From Burkholderiales bacterium JOSHI_001 (GTDB lineage Bacteria > Pseudomonadota > Gammaproteobacteria > Burkholderiales > Burkholderiaceae_C): a stretch of 64,000 bases of DNA. The notes beneath the pieces are model-generated. The model saw only the letters and a program-made list of their open reading frames with translations, was not told where the DNA came from and did not search any database. Every line of letters starts with the position of its first letter. The first letter of the stretch is position 1. This document shows positions 9,743 through 18,057 of this stretch, in pieces. The position numbers and the translations under genes are program-made. The stretch lies in the NCBI GenBank assembly GCA_000244995.1, contig CM001438.1:1914921-1978920 (forward strand), in the 5' to 3' direction.

Positions 9743-10945
9743 ATGTACGACACCCCGCTCACCGCGCTGGTGCTCTCTGGCGGCGGCGCCCGGGCGGCCT
9801 ACCAGGTGGGTGTCTTGCGTGCCGTGGCGCAACTGCGCCGCGAATCCGGTGCCGACCTGCGCCGCAACCCCTTCGGCGTGATCTGCGGCACCTCGGCCGG
9901 TGCCATCAATGCTGCCGCGCTGGCCTGCCGGGCCGACGACTTTGACGACGCGGTGCACCGCATTTCGGGCGTTTGGGCCGGTTTCAGCGCCGAGCAGGTT
10001 TACCGGGCTGACTCGCTGGGGGTCATCCGCAGCGGCGCGCAGTGGCTCACCATGTTGTCGATCGGCTGGGTGATCGCGCGCTGGCGCCGCGCGCGGCCCC
10101 GATCGCTGCTGGACAACAGCCCACTGGGCGATCTGCTGCACCGCCTGGTGCCGCTGCGCCGCCTGCCCTTGATGCTGCGCGGCAAGCACCTGCAGGCGGT
10201 GGCGGTCAGCGCGTCCAGCTACGCGTCGGGCCACCACGTCACCTTCTACGACGCCGCGGCGCCCATCGAACCCTGGACCCGCTCGCAGCGCCTGGCCGTG
10301 CCCTGCCGCCTGAAGCACGAACACCTGCTGGCTTCGTCCGCCATTCCCTTCGTGTTCCCGGCGGTGCAATTGCCGCAGGACGACCAGTTGCAGTGGTTCG
10401 GTGACGGCTCCATGCGCCAGACCGCACCCATCTCTCCTGCGGTGCACCTGGGCGCGCAGCGGGTGCTGGTGATCGGTGCCGGCCGCATGCACGAGCCGCG
10501 CACCCGGGAATTGCCGCCGCAGCAGGCCTACCCCAGCCTGGCGCAGATTGCCGGTCATGCCATGTCCAGCATCTTCCTGGACGGCCTGGCGGTGGACGTG
10601 GAACGGCTGCAGCGCATCAACCACACCTTGTCGCTGCTGCCGGAATCGGCCCTGGCGGCCACGCCGCTGCGGCCCATTGAAGCCCTGGTCATCGCCCCCA
10701 GCCAACGCCTGGACGACCTGGCTGCGCAGCACCAGGGCGCGTTGCCGGCTCCGGTGCGGGCCTTGTTGCGTGGTGTGGGTGTCACGGGCCAGGGCAAGGA
10801 CGCGCGCGGTGCCGCACTGGCCAGCTACCTGCTGTTCGAAACCGAATACACCCGCGCCTTGATGGACCTGGGCGAAGCCGACACGCTGGCCCGGCGCGAC
10901 GAGGTGCTGCATTTCTTCGGCTGGCCGCCGCGCGCAAGGGAATGA
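9743..10945 (+). CDS. Patatin-like phospholipase
   Basis: Predicted lipid acyl hydrolase with the patatin Ser-Asp dyad. The glycine-rich oxyanion motif is SGGGARAAYQ at about residue 12, the nucleophile elbow is GTSAG with Ser51, and the acid is Asp221 in FGDGSMRQ. The C-terminal half (to residue 400) carries basic and amphipathic stretches but no obvious beta-barrel or membrane helices, so it is probably cytoplasmic or peripheral rather than a secreted autotransporter such as PlpD. Substrate unknown. Convergent with the helix-hairpin-helix gene, sharing a bidirectional terminator. Confidence 0.88.
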   Translation: MYDTPLTALVLSGGGARAAYQVGVLRAVAQLRRESGADLRRNPFGVICGTSAGAINAAALACRADDFDDAVHRISGVWAGFSAEQVYRADSLGVIRSGAQWLTMLSIGWVIARWRRARPRSLLDNSPLGDLLHRLVPLRRLPLMLRGKHLQAVAVSASSYASGHHVTFYDAAAPIEPWTRSQRLAVPCRLKHEHLLASSAIPFVFPAVQLPQDDQLQWFGDGSMRQTAPISPAVHLGAQRVLVIGAGRMHEPRTRELPPQQAYPSLAQIAGHAMSSIFLDGLAVDVERLQRINHTLSLLPESALAATPLRPIEALVIAPSQRLDDLAAQHQGALPAPVRALLRGVGVTGQGKDARGAALASYLLFETEYTRALMDLGEADTLARRDEVLHFFGWPPRARE

Positions 10946-10946
10946 A

Positions 10947-10970
10947 AAACGCCGCGCGGAGCGCGGCGTT
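10947..10970. terminator. Bidirectional terminator between convergent genes
   Basis: AACGCCGCGC-GGA-GCGCGGCGTT with A-rich sequence on the left flank; the left arm begins right after the patatin stop codon. It can serve the patatin gene and, read from the other strand, the gene ending at 10993. Confidence 0.7.
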
Positions 10971-10992
10971 GCAGCGGGGCCGGAGCCCGAAC

Positions 10993-11628
10993 TTACTTCT
11001 TGGCGGCCGAGGCGGCAGCCGTCGGCTTGTCGGCAGCGGCCTTCTTGTCGTCGGCCTTGGCCTTCTTGGCGTCTTCCTTCGCCTTCTTGGCATCTTCCTT
11101 GGCCTTCTTGTCGGCCTCGGCCTTGGCCTTCTTTTCCTCGGCCTTGGCCTTCTTCTCTTCAGCAGCCTTGGCCTTCTTGTCGTCGGCGGCGGCGGGCTTG
11201 TCGTCCTTCTTGGCTGCGGCCGGGGCGGGTGCCACCGGTGCGGCCGGCGCTGCGGCGGTTGCCGCCGGCTTGGCGTCCTTGGCCGGTGCAGCCGCGGCGG
11301 CGGGCTTGGTTTCCTTGGCAGCCGTGGGCTTGTCGTCCTTCTTGGCGGCCGGGGCCGCGCCCTTGAACGACGAACCACCCACCGTCAGGCCTTCGGCCGA
11401 GAACTTGGCGGCGTTGCCTTCGCCAATGCCCTTGACGCGCTCGACCAGGTCGTTCCAGTCCTTGAAGTTGCCCTTCTTGCGCTCGTCCAGGATCTTGCCG
11501 GCCACCGCCGGGCCGATGCCCTTGATCGCTTCCAGTTCGGCCTGGGTGGCCTTGTTGGCGTCAACGCCGGCGGCAAAGGCCACCGACACCATCAGCGCCA
11601 GCAGGGCGCTCAGAACACGCTTGATCAT
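10993..11628 (-). CDS. ComEA-like helix-hairpin-helix protein with Lys/Ala-rich tail
   Basis: A signal peptide (about residues 1-20, ending VAFA) is followed by a ComEA-type helix-hairpin-helix module (VDANKATQAELEAIKGIGPA and a second hairpin VKGIGEGNAAKFSAEGL). This is the DNA-binding fold of competence protein ComEA. From about residue 85 the protein is a low-complexity tail of Ala, Lys, Pro, Asp and Glu ending in KKAKAEEKKAKAE-type repeats, resembling a histone H1-like tail. The ATG at 11628 follows GGAGAGAG; a TTG sits just before it. The family link suggests periplasmic DNA binding; the tail is inferred to add nonspecific DNA or envelope binding. Confidence 0.8.
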   Translation of the reverse strand: MIKRVLSALLALMVSVAFAAGVDANKATQAELEAIKGIGPAVAGKILDERKKGNFKDWNDLVERVKGIGEGNAAKFSAEGLTVGGSSFKGAAPAAKKDDKPTAAKETKPAAAAAPAKDAKPAATAAAPAAPVAPAPAAAKKDDKPAAADDKKAKAAEEKKAKAEEKKAKAEADKKAKEDAKKAKEDAKKAKADDKKAAADKPTAAASAAKK

Positions 11629-11821
11629 CAAACTCTCTCCTCAGTCCAGATGCTTCCCGACGCCACGAAGGGCTAGCGGGTCCCAGCGAAAAGCCGTAGG
11701 CCTCCCACGCAGCCCTCAACGCCAACTTGGGTGGGGCCGTTGACCCCATCCCCGCCGACCGGGTTCTGCAGCCCGCATTGTCGTGGCAAACCCTGACGCG
11801 GCCGTCCACTGCGCGGGGCCT

Positions 11822-12850
11822 TCAGGCGGCCCAGGCCGAGCGGTCAGCGGTGATGGCCGCCACCAAGGTGAGGCAGAAGTGAGCATTGTCAAAGCGCCGT
11901 GCGCCTTCGCTGGCTAGGAAGCGGCGCATCGCGTCCTGGTAGAGGGCAAATCGCGGGGCGTCGATGGCGCGCAGGTGGTCAACCATCTCCGCCCAGTGGC
12001 TGAAGCGGTCGGCGCTGATGAAGCAGTCGGCCGGCACCGGTGGCGTGGCATGGGTGGTGCCTGCGTACACCGGCACGCAGCCGCTGGTCAGGCAATCGAA
12101 GATCTTTTCGCTGATGTAGCCGGGGCTGCCGCGTGAGTTTTCGAAGCAGATGCAGAACTTCGCCCGATCCAGCACCTCGGCCTTGGTGGCCACGCGGCCG
12201 CGCCAGCTGGGGAAGGGACGGCCCGGAATCAGGCGCGCGCGCCATTCGTTCAGGCGTTTGGCCACGCGTCCCCAGGCGCCTGGCCGCACCGCCGGGATGT
12301 GCCAGCCGGGCCCATACAGCGTGAAGAGGTCGGGCGCGTGGGCTTCAAAGTGGCGGATCACCGACACGCGCTGCGCATGCAGGCTGCGCGGGTCGGGGTG
12401 GCGCAGGGCCTTGTTGGACGCAATCATCACCGCGAACAGGTCGCGCCCGTCCCAGGCCGGCACCGGGCGCGGGCGCAGGTCGTTCGGGTAGTCCAGACGC
12501 AGGGTGCGGGCTTGGCCCAGCAGTTCTTCGTTCCAGGTGAAAAGCAGGCGATAACGCGCCAGCGCCTGGGGATCGGCGTTCAACGGACGCACCATCGGGT
12601 CTTCGTACAGGAAGCTGTAGCAGGGGCGGTCGGTGGGCACCTGGCGCTGGGCATTCAAGTGCAGCTCGAAGGCCACGCGCTGGCCGGTGTTGCGGTCGGG
12701 CGTGTTCAGCTCCACCCCCTGCTGTGCAAACGCCTCGCGCAGCGCGCGCCAGGGCAGGAAGAACTCGCCGCCATTGGGCCCCGCCCCGGGCGTGAAGGGC
12801 AGGTTGTGGCGCATGTGGCTGGCCACCAGGGACGCGAAGACGCTTGCCAT
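11822..12850 (-). CDS. Glycosyltransferase family 10 (fucosyltransferase-like)
   Basis: The C-terminal half carries the family-10 fucosyltransferase signature FENSRGSPGYISEKIFDCLTSGCVPVYAG, which binds the nucleotide sugar. About 342 residues from the ATG at 12850; upstream in-frame codons are antisense noise over the next gene. It probably adds fucose or a related deoxysugar to a surface glycan; donor and acceptor cannot be told. It is the last gene of the glycan cluster, 22 bases after the preceding glycosyltransferase. An uncharacterised 190-base stretch separates it from the helix-hairpin-helix gene. Confidence 0.85.
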   Translation of the reverse strand: MASVFASLVASHMRHNLPFTPGAGPNGGEFFLPWRALREAFAQQGVELNTPDRNTGQRVAFELHLNAQRQVPTDRPCYSFLYEDPMVRPLNADPQALARYRLLFTWNEELLGQARTLRLDYPNDLRPRPVPAWDGRDLFAVMIASNKALRHPDPRSLHAQRVSVIRHFEAHAPDLFTLYGPGWHIPAVRPGAWGRVAKRLNEWRARLIPGRPFPSWRGRVATKAEVLDRAKFCICFENSRGSPGYISEKIFDCLTSGCVPVYAGTTHATPPVPADCFISADRFSHWAEMVDHLRAIDAPRFALYQDAMRRFLASEGARRFDNAHFCLTLVAAITADRSAWAA

Positions 12851-12872
12851 CGGGTGGCCTGTGTCCCTGGGT

Positions 12873-13736
12873 TCAGCGAAAGCCGTGCCCGCGCAGGCCG
12901 TTCCACAGGCGCCGGCGCAGGGTGCGGAAGAACTTCTTGCGGCCGGCGTGCTTTGTGCGTTGCGCGCTGATGAGCGCCGGGTTGATGTACAGGTGTGCCC
13001 CGGCCGCGCGCAGCTGGGCGTGCAGCTGAACGTGTTCGCAGACCTCGCGGCCGGCATCGTCCAGGCCCTGGTAGCGCGCGGCCAGCAGGGCCTTGCGGCG
13101 GTACAGGCCCAGTCCGCCGAAGGCCGAGTGCACTTCGATGGGCGCCGCGGTGGCGGGGATGTGCACCATGCGTGAGAACAGCGCCACGTTGTTGGCTTCG
13201 GTCTCGCCCAGCAGGGGCAGCAGGGCGGCGTGCTCGGCCCAGGCGTCCCCCGGGCACCACACCGGGTGGCGCAGGGCCCAGATGTCGTAGTAGTAGTCGC
13301 CCTGGTTGGCGAAGCAGGCGTCCCAGGCCACGGGCAGCGTGAAGCAGGAGGCCAGGCCGGCAGCCGTCAGGTCGCGGCACACGCCGTCCAGGTCGGCCAC
13401 CAGCACATGGGTGACGCTGGCGTACAGCGGGTTGGCGGCCAGTTCGTCCAGGCAGGCGTTGCGGCAATGGGCGATGCGCTGGGTGCGCAGGGGCATGCGG
13501 TCGCGCAGGCGGCCCAGGCTGGCCCAGCGCAGCGCCGGCCAATGCGCCGCTTGCGCCTGCAACTGGGCGGTGGTGTCGTCCTCGGAATCGCTTTCCACGA
13601 GGTAGGCCTGCACGCGGCCGAAGCCGGCCGTGGCCGCGCGCAGCACCGCCAGGTCGCGCGCCAGCGAGCGTGCGCCGTTGCGGGTGATGCCCACGATGGC
13701 CAGGTTCACCGCCGCCAGGGCCGGGTTCATGCCCAT
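12873..13736 (-). CDS. GT-A type glycosyltransferase (CAP59-like)
   Basis: A 287-residue protein with a nucleotide-diphospho-sugar fold start (NLAIVGITRNGARSLARDLA), an ESDSEDDT segment, and ADLDG as the likely metal-binding DxD motif. The middle (DYYYDIWALRHPVWCPGDAW) resembles fungal CAP59/CMT1 alpha-1,3-mannosyltransferases, which bacteria also carry in surface-glycan loci; this assignment is from memory. The C-terminus is strongly basic (GRKKFFRTLRRRLW), suiting membrane-surface work. Its start overlaps the preceding methyltransferase stop by 10 bases, so the genes are translationally coupled. An internal ATG at 13730 is an alternative start. Confidence 0.75.
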   Translation of the reverse strand: MGMNPALAAVNLAIVGITRNGARSLARDLAVLRAATAGFGRVQAYLVESDSEDDTTAQLQAQAAHWPALRWASLGRLRDRMPLRTQRIAHCRNACLDELAANPLYASVTHVLVADLDGVCRDLTAAGLASCFTLPVAWDACFANQGDYYYDIWALRHPVWCPGDAWAEHAALLPLLGETEANNVALFSRMVHIPATAAPIEVHSAFGGLGLYRRKALLAARYQGLDDAGREVCEHVQLHAQLRAAGAHLYINPALISAQRTKHAGRKKFFRTLRRRLWNGLRGHGFR

Positions 13737-14566
13737 GGTTCGCTGGCGCTTCGCTCATGGCGTGGCGCGTCGGCCGCGGGGCGGCTGAGCGCATGGTGGT
13801 CCGCCCACATCAGCGAGCGCAGGCGCAGCCGCGCCGTCAGGCCCGCCAGGCGCTTGCTGTGGCGTGCCCAGCGCCAACGCCAGGCCGGCACCGGCCGGGC
13901 ACTGAACAGGTGGAAGGCCTTGCCGTCGCTGTTCAGGTGCCAGCCCATGCGCGCGGCCAGCCACCGCAAGGTTTGCAGGCGGAAAAAGCCGATGTGCTGA
14001 CCATGTTCAGACCCGTAGTACCACCACTGGCCGGGTGGCGGGCTGGGCTGCGGGATCAGGCTGGTGGACACCAGGATCAGGTCGCCGTGCTGGGCCAGGC
14101 GCTGCAGTTCGGCCAACGGGTCGACGAAATGCTCCATCGCCTCGAAGGCGGTGACCAGCGCTGCCGGGCCGTCTGCGTCGCGCCACTCGAAGCCGCGCGC
14201 CACCAGGTTCTGGGCGTAGGCGTCGGTCCAGCGGGCGTCCACGCCGCGGTCGCGCAGCATGCGCACCAGCAGGCCCCAGCCGCCGGCGCAGTCCAGCACG
14301 CGGCCCTTCAGCCGCCCCAGCACTGACAGCACGCGCACGACCAACTGCACATTGCGCTCGTTGCGCCGCAGGATGCCGGTGTCGGTGGTGTTGATGGCCG
14401 ACGAGGCATAGGCCTCGGCCAGCCAGTGCGGGTTTTCGGTCTGCACATAGCCGCACTGCGGGCATTCGAAATAGGCCACGCGGTGGCCCAGCAGGGGGCC
14501 GTCGAACAGGTGCCGTGCCGCCTGGCCGCAGACGCGGCAGCGGTCTTGCCGCGCGGGCTCAGCCAT
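13727..14566 (-). CDS. SAM-dependent methyltransferase with N-terminal zinc-ribbon-like motif
   Basis: From the ATG at 14566 the protein has 279 residues. An N-terminal CRVCG ... CPQCGY pair of CxxC motifs probably binds zinc, as in sugar C-methyltransferase-like proteins. The class I SAM site is VLDCAGGWGLLVRML, followed by the TAFEAMEHFVDP acidic loop typical of family Methyltransf_11/23. It lies in a glycosyltransferase operon, so a sugar or glycan acceptor is likely (inference). The start overlaps the end of the upstream glycosyltransferase by 8 bases. Confidence 0.8.
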   Translation of the reverse strand: MAEPARQDRCRVCGQAARHLFDGPLLGHRVAYFECPQCGYVQTENPHWLAEAYASSAINTTDTGILRRNERNVQLVVRVLSVLGRLKGRVLDCAGGWGLLVRMLRDRGVDARWTDAYAQNLVARGFEWRDADGPAALVTAFEAMEHFVDPLAELQRLAQHGDLILVSTSLIPQPSPPPGQWWYYGSEHGQHIGFFRLQTLRWLAARMGWHLNSDGKAFHLFSARPVPAWRWRWARHSKRLAGLTARLRLRSLMWADHHALSRPAADAPRHERSASEPWA

Positions 14567-15533
14567 GGTCGGCCGGGGGCGGGCCCTGGAAGCGGTCGCG
14601 CAGGGCACGCAGCCAGCGTGCAGGTGTGCGCTTGGCGCAGCGCAGCGGCGTGAGGCCGGTCACGTGGTGCCAGATGGCGCGGTCGGCCGCGGCGTCGCGC
14701 TGCACGGCGGGCGGGTGACGCAGGGGCATTGCCGGTTCACGCGGCGGGTTGTTGGCGATGTAGGGCGCAACGCTGTCCACCGCGTGGGTGGCGTCGGCGC
14801 CGATGCCCAGGTTGTGCACCAGGTTGTGGGCCGGCAGCACGCTCAGCAGGTCCTGCGACCACAGGGTGTAGAGCCACTGGTAGTCCCAGGTGTCGGCGCG
14901 CCGGCCATGCATGCGGTCGAACACGCCGCGCCAGTAGTCGGCCACGCAGGCATCGCCACCGGTGGCACGCAGCAGGCCGCCGCTGTGCCGCCATTGCGGC
15001 CAGCTGCGCATCTGCACGTCGTAATGCTGCCAGGCCCGGCGCCAGGAGGCCCAGCCCCAGACGTGGCTGTGGCGGGTGAACATGTAGCTGTGCGGCGGCG
15101 TGTAGTGGTCGGCCACATGGTTGCAGCCCGCGATCAGACCCACCCGCGGGTCGTCGCGGTAGCGCTGCAGCAGTTCCTTGCACCAGGCGAAGAAGCCGTC
15201 CACCGGCAAGACGTCGTCTTCCAGCACGATGCCTTCGCTTTCCTGCTGGAAAAACCAGCTGATGCCGCTGGACACGCCGTTCTTGCAGCCCAGGTTGTGG
15301 TCCAGAAACCGGGTGTGCAGGGTGCAGGGCCAGTCCACCTCGCTGGCGATGCGGCGCACTTCGGCGCATCGCTCGGCCTCGCCGTCGCGCCCGCTGCGCG
15401 GCCCGTCCGCTGACACGTACAGCCGTGCCGGCTGGGCGCGGCGGATGGCCTGGAACACACGGCGGGTGGTGTCGGGCCGGTTGAAGACCAGGAACAGGAC
15501 AGCGGTGTCGATGGTGGGCTCCGTTGTCTTCAG
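14559..15533 (-). CDS. HlpA-like glycosyltransferase (GT-A fold), start codon unclear
   Basis: The conserved protein begins at AVLFLVFNRPDTTRRVFQAI, a GT-A first strand, and continues with LYVSADGPR, a metal-binding IVLEDDVLP motif and the RHSHVWGWASWRRAW block. This architecture is seen in proteins annotated as hemolytic protein HlpA-like or glycosyltransferase. No ATG, GTG or TTG lies between the end of the upstream FkbM gene and the first conserved strand. I placed the start at a CTG (15533) overlapping the FkbM stop (CTGA), but this is uncertain. The reading frame stays open back to 16313 as antisense-type noise over FkbM. About 324 residues. Confidence 0.72.
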   Translation of the reverse strand: MKTTEPTIDTAVLFLVFNRPDTTRRVFQAIRRAQPARLYVSADGPRSGRDGEAERCAEVRRIASEVDWPCTLHTRFLDHNLGCKNGVSSGISWFFQQESEGIVLEDDVLPVDGFFAWCKELLQRYRDDPRVGLIAGCNHVADHYTPPHSYMFTRHSHVWGWASWRRAWQHYDVQMRSWPQWRHSGGLLRATGGDACVADYWRGVFDRMHGRRADTWDYQWLYTLWSQDLLSVLPAHNLVHNLGIGADATHAVDSVAPYIANNPPREPAMPLRHPPAVQRDAAADRAIWHHVTGLTPLRCAKRTPARWLRALRDRFQGPPPADHG

Positions 15534-16258
15534 CCGCCCAGCGCGTCGCTGTCGCGCTGGAAGAACACGCTGTGGATGGCCTTCGCCACCGGGAAGTACT
15601 GCTGCTGCGCCATGAACTGCACCACCGGGTCGGTGGGCCAGTTCGACATGCGCGAGTCCAGGCATTCGGTGACCACGATGCGGGGGCGGTAGCGCGTCCA
15701 GTCGTTGGAGCGCAGCACCTGCAGGTCCATGCCTTCGACGTCGATGGACATGAAGTCGATGGCCTGGACGTCCGCCGGGAGGTGCTGGGCCAGCACGGCC
15801 GCCAGCGGTTGGACCGGCACGGTGCGGCGTTCCACGATGGCCCAGTTGTTGCGGCCGTCGCGCTCGGCGGCCAGCTCGGGCGAGAAGGTGTTCAGCGCCG
15901 GCTCGTTGAACAGGTGGAAGGTCAGCGAACCGGCCGATTCGGCGATGCCCAACTCCAGCGCGATGTCGCGCGGGCGCCAGCGCGCAAAGCGCCGCACCAG
16001 CCCCGGCACCGGGTCGATGCACAGGCCGCGCCAGCCACGGCGGTAGAAGTTGTAGGTGTTGGAGAAGCGGATCGGGTGGTGGCTGCCCACCTCCACGTAG
16101 AAGCCTACGCGCTTCGGGTCCAGCATGCGCATCAGCAGCAGGTCTTCGGCCTCCTGGCCATAGGCGGTCTGGCGATAGGCCAGCGGCCCGCGCAGGTCCT
16201 TCAGCGTGTCCTTGACCTGGCGTGTCAGGCGTCGACGAAGCGGTATCGGGTGGGCCAT
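15530..16258 (-). CDS. FkbM family methyltransferase
   Basis: A SAM-dependent methyltransferase of the FkbM family, frequent in O-antigen and capsule loci. Motif I is GFYVEVGSHHPIRFSNT, then GWRGLCIDPVPG, with the FkbM-specific late motif DFMSIDVEGMDLQVL. The ATG at 16258 gives 242 residues; 13 additional codons upstream (16297) have no support. It starts 15 bases after the upstream glycosyltransferase stop and its own stop is shared with the next gene's start region. It probably O-methylates a sugar of the glycan made by this cluster. Confidence 0.85.
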   Translation of the reverse strand: MAHPIPLRRRLTRQVKDTLKDLRGPLAYRQTAYGQEAEDLLLMRMLDPKRVGFYVEVGSHHPIRFSNTYNFYRRGWRGLCIDPVPGLVRRFARWRPRDIALELGIAESAGSLTFHLFNEPALNTFSPELAAERDGRNNWAIVERRTVPVQPLAAVLAQHLPADVQAIDFMSIDVEGMDLQVLRSNDWTRYRPRIVVTECLDSRMSNWPTDPVVQFMAQQQYFPVAKAIHSVFFQRDSDALGG

Positions 16259-16272
16259 GGAAGAAGCCGTCT

Positions 16273-17310
16273 TCAATGGAAGAGATTGTGCCGCCACAGC
16301 GACAGCGCCTCACCCCAGGTGGCGGCCCGCAGGGCCGGGGAATCGTGGCCCTGGATCGCGGCGTCCACCTGGGCGAAGAACCGGTCCCAGTGGTAGTGCG
16401 CCGCCAGTTGTTGTTCGCCCTGCTGGCGCAGTTGCAGCAGTTCGGATTCGTCGCAGTGGTTCAGGTGCCGCAGCACGGCCACCGCGGCGTCCGGGTCGTT
16501 CAGGGGCAGGTTCACGATGCCAGGGCTGTTCTCGTAGCCGCTCTGGGGTGAGCACACCGGAATCAGTCCCCAGGCCAGGGATTCGAGGATGGTGGTGGGG
16601 TTGGCGTCGGTGGCACCCACGGTGACCATGAAGTCGAAACTGGCCAGCGTGTCTTGCGCCAGGGGCTGGCGAAAGTCCATGAAGCCCAGCGCCGTCAGGC
16701 CGGGAATGCGGCCCCGGCCGCGCCCTATCCAGTGCAGCGGGATGTCCGGGCCGCTGCGCTGCAACTGGCTGAGGTAGCCCACGTTCTTGTTGCGCGCGGT
16801 GTGGCCGATGTAGACGAAGCGGCGCGCGCCCGCCGGGTTGAAGCGGGTCTTCAGCAGCGGGAAATGGCTGCGGTTGACCGCCAGGTCCAGGTGCCGCATC
16901 TTGGGCCACCAGCGACGCATGGGCGATTCACCCACGCGCTGGAACCAGTAGCCGCCGGTGATGGTCAGGAACAGGTCGCATTGGTCGATCACCGTGTCGT
17001 GAAAGGCCACCTGGCGCGGGTCGCCCACATAGGGCGCCAGCAGCAGGCGGCGGGCAAAGTTGGGGTGCGACAGGCTGCGCTTGAACACACTGCGGCGCGA
17101 CCAATGCGGGTGGCCCAGCAGCACGTCGCCCGGCTGGGCGTCGATGCGAAGTTCGTCGCGCCAGCCGTAGAAGCGGGTGGGGTACTTGCGGGACAGGCGG
17201 TCCCCCAATTCGTTGCCGATGCACCAGGGCGAGGATGTCTTGCTGGGGTCGCGGGGATAGACGAAATGGACCGTGGGCGCACCACGCTCGGGCTTGGCTT
17301 CAGCGTTCAC
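16273..17310 (-). CDS. GT-B type glycosyltransferase
   Basis: A 345-residue protein. The C-terminal half has features of the retaining GT-B fold: FVYIGHTARNKN, the loop before TNILES-type sequence seen here as ANPTTILESLAWGLIPVCSP, and a final acidic segment. The N-terminus begins with a nucleotide-binding-like strand (TVHFVYPRDPSKTSSPWCIG). No signal peptide or membrane helix, so it is cytosolic or peripheral. Spacing to neighbours is 3 bases upstream and 14 downstream, so it is part of the glycan operon. Sugar specificity unknown. Confidence 0.78.
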   Translation of the reverse strand: MNAEAKPERGAPTVHFVYPRDPSKTSSPWCIGNELGDRLSRKYPTRFYGWRDELRIDAQPGDVLLGHPHWSRRSVFKRSLSHPNFARRLLLAPYVGDPRQVAFHDTVIDQCDLFLTITGGYWFQRVGESPMRRWWPKMRHLDLAVNRSHFPLLKTRFNPAGARRFVYIGHTARNKNVGYLSQLQRSGPDIPLHWIGRGRGRIPGLTALGFMDFRQPLAQDTLASFDFMVTVGATDANPTTILESLAWGLIPVCSPQSGYENSPGIVNLPLNDPDAAVAVLRHLNHCDESELLQLRQQGEQQLAAHYHWDRFFAQVDAAIQGHDSPALRAATWGEALSLWRHNLFH

Positions 17311-17313
17311 GTT

Positions 17314-18057
17314 TCATTCGGCCCAGTGTTCGGCGATCCACGGCGCGGCCTTCGCGTGGCGCCAGTTGCCGTTGCTGCGCCCGGCCAGTGCGTCGGGCGG
17401 GTTCATCACGCCGTGGAAGATGAGGATGCGCGCGCCCGCGGGCACCGCCGGCGCGCGGAAGTAGTTCAAGGGAAAGCGCGGTATGCAGTGGTACTTCCAG
17501 CTGACGCACCAGTCGGCTGGCCAGTAGGCCAGCTTGCCCTGCTGGTGCAATTGGTCTGACAGGTAGGCCTGCTCATTGCGCACCTGCTGGCGCACCTCTT
17601 CCACGTGGCTGCGGAAGTAGGTCAGCAGGTCGGGGTGCGCGCCCAGGCGGAAACGGTACACCGACGAGTTGCCGGTGACGCGCCAGGGCCGCTTCCAGTC
17701 GTGGATGATCAGGAAGTCACCGGGCTGCTCGAAGAAAGGCGTGATGTCGCCCACGATCACCACGTCCAGGTCCAGGAACAGCGCGGTGCCCCGCAGGCCG
17801 TGCAGGTCGGCGGTGAAGGTGGTCAGCTTGGTCCAGCCGCGCTCGGGGCTGCCGGGCGGCAGGTCCAGCGGCGGGATGGGCAGGCAGCGTACCTCGGCGC
17901 GGATGCCTTCGCTGCGGTCGGTGAGGCAGACGAACTGGAACGGGCCCTTCAGATGCCGCGCGACCATGGCGTAAAGCCGGTTCACATACTCGGGGCCGTA
18001 CTTGGTGCCCCACTTCATGCACAGGATGACGCGCGGGTCGTCGCTGGCGCTGCTCAC
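17314..18057 (-). CDS. Glycosyltransferase with DxD motif (GT8-like)
   Basis: A 247-residue protein starting at a GTG (18057) that overlaps the lapB stop as GTGA, a clear sign of translational coupling. The fold begins VILCMKWGTKYGPEYVNRLY. The metal and donor site is FLDLDVVIVGD, as in GT8-like enzymes; a later NEQAYLSDQL block matches the usual acceptor-region D/Q pattern. It bridges the lapA-lapB envelope genes and the glycan cluster, so the whole block is likely one transcript. Confidence 0.8.
   Translation of the reverse strand: MSSASDDPRVILCMKWGTKYGPEYVNRLYAMVARHLKGPFQFVCLTDRSEGIRAEVRCLPIPPLDLPPGSPERGWTKLTTFTADLHGLRGTALFLDLDVVIVGDITPFFEQPGDFLIIHDWKRPWRVTGNSSVYRFRLGAHPDLLTYFRSHVEEVRQQVRNEQAYLSDQLHQQGKLAYWPADWCVSWKYHCIPRFPLNYFRAPAVPAGARILIFHGVMNPPDALAGRSNGNWRHAKAAPWIAEHWAE

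Noticed and set aside
12851-13057. Upstream extension of the GT10-like gene
   Set aside because: The first 69 codons overlap the preceding glycosyltransferase and are Ser/Ala/Cys/Thr-rich with no family similarity.
15534-16313. N-terminal extension of the HlpA-like glycosyltransferase over FkbM
   Set aside because: The FkbM gene on the same strand in another frame has a full set of motifs; the extension reads as Ala/Gly/Arg/Pro noise.
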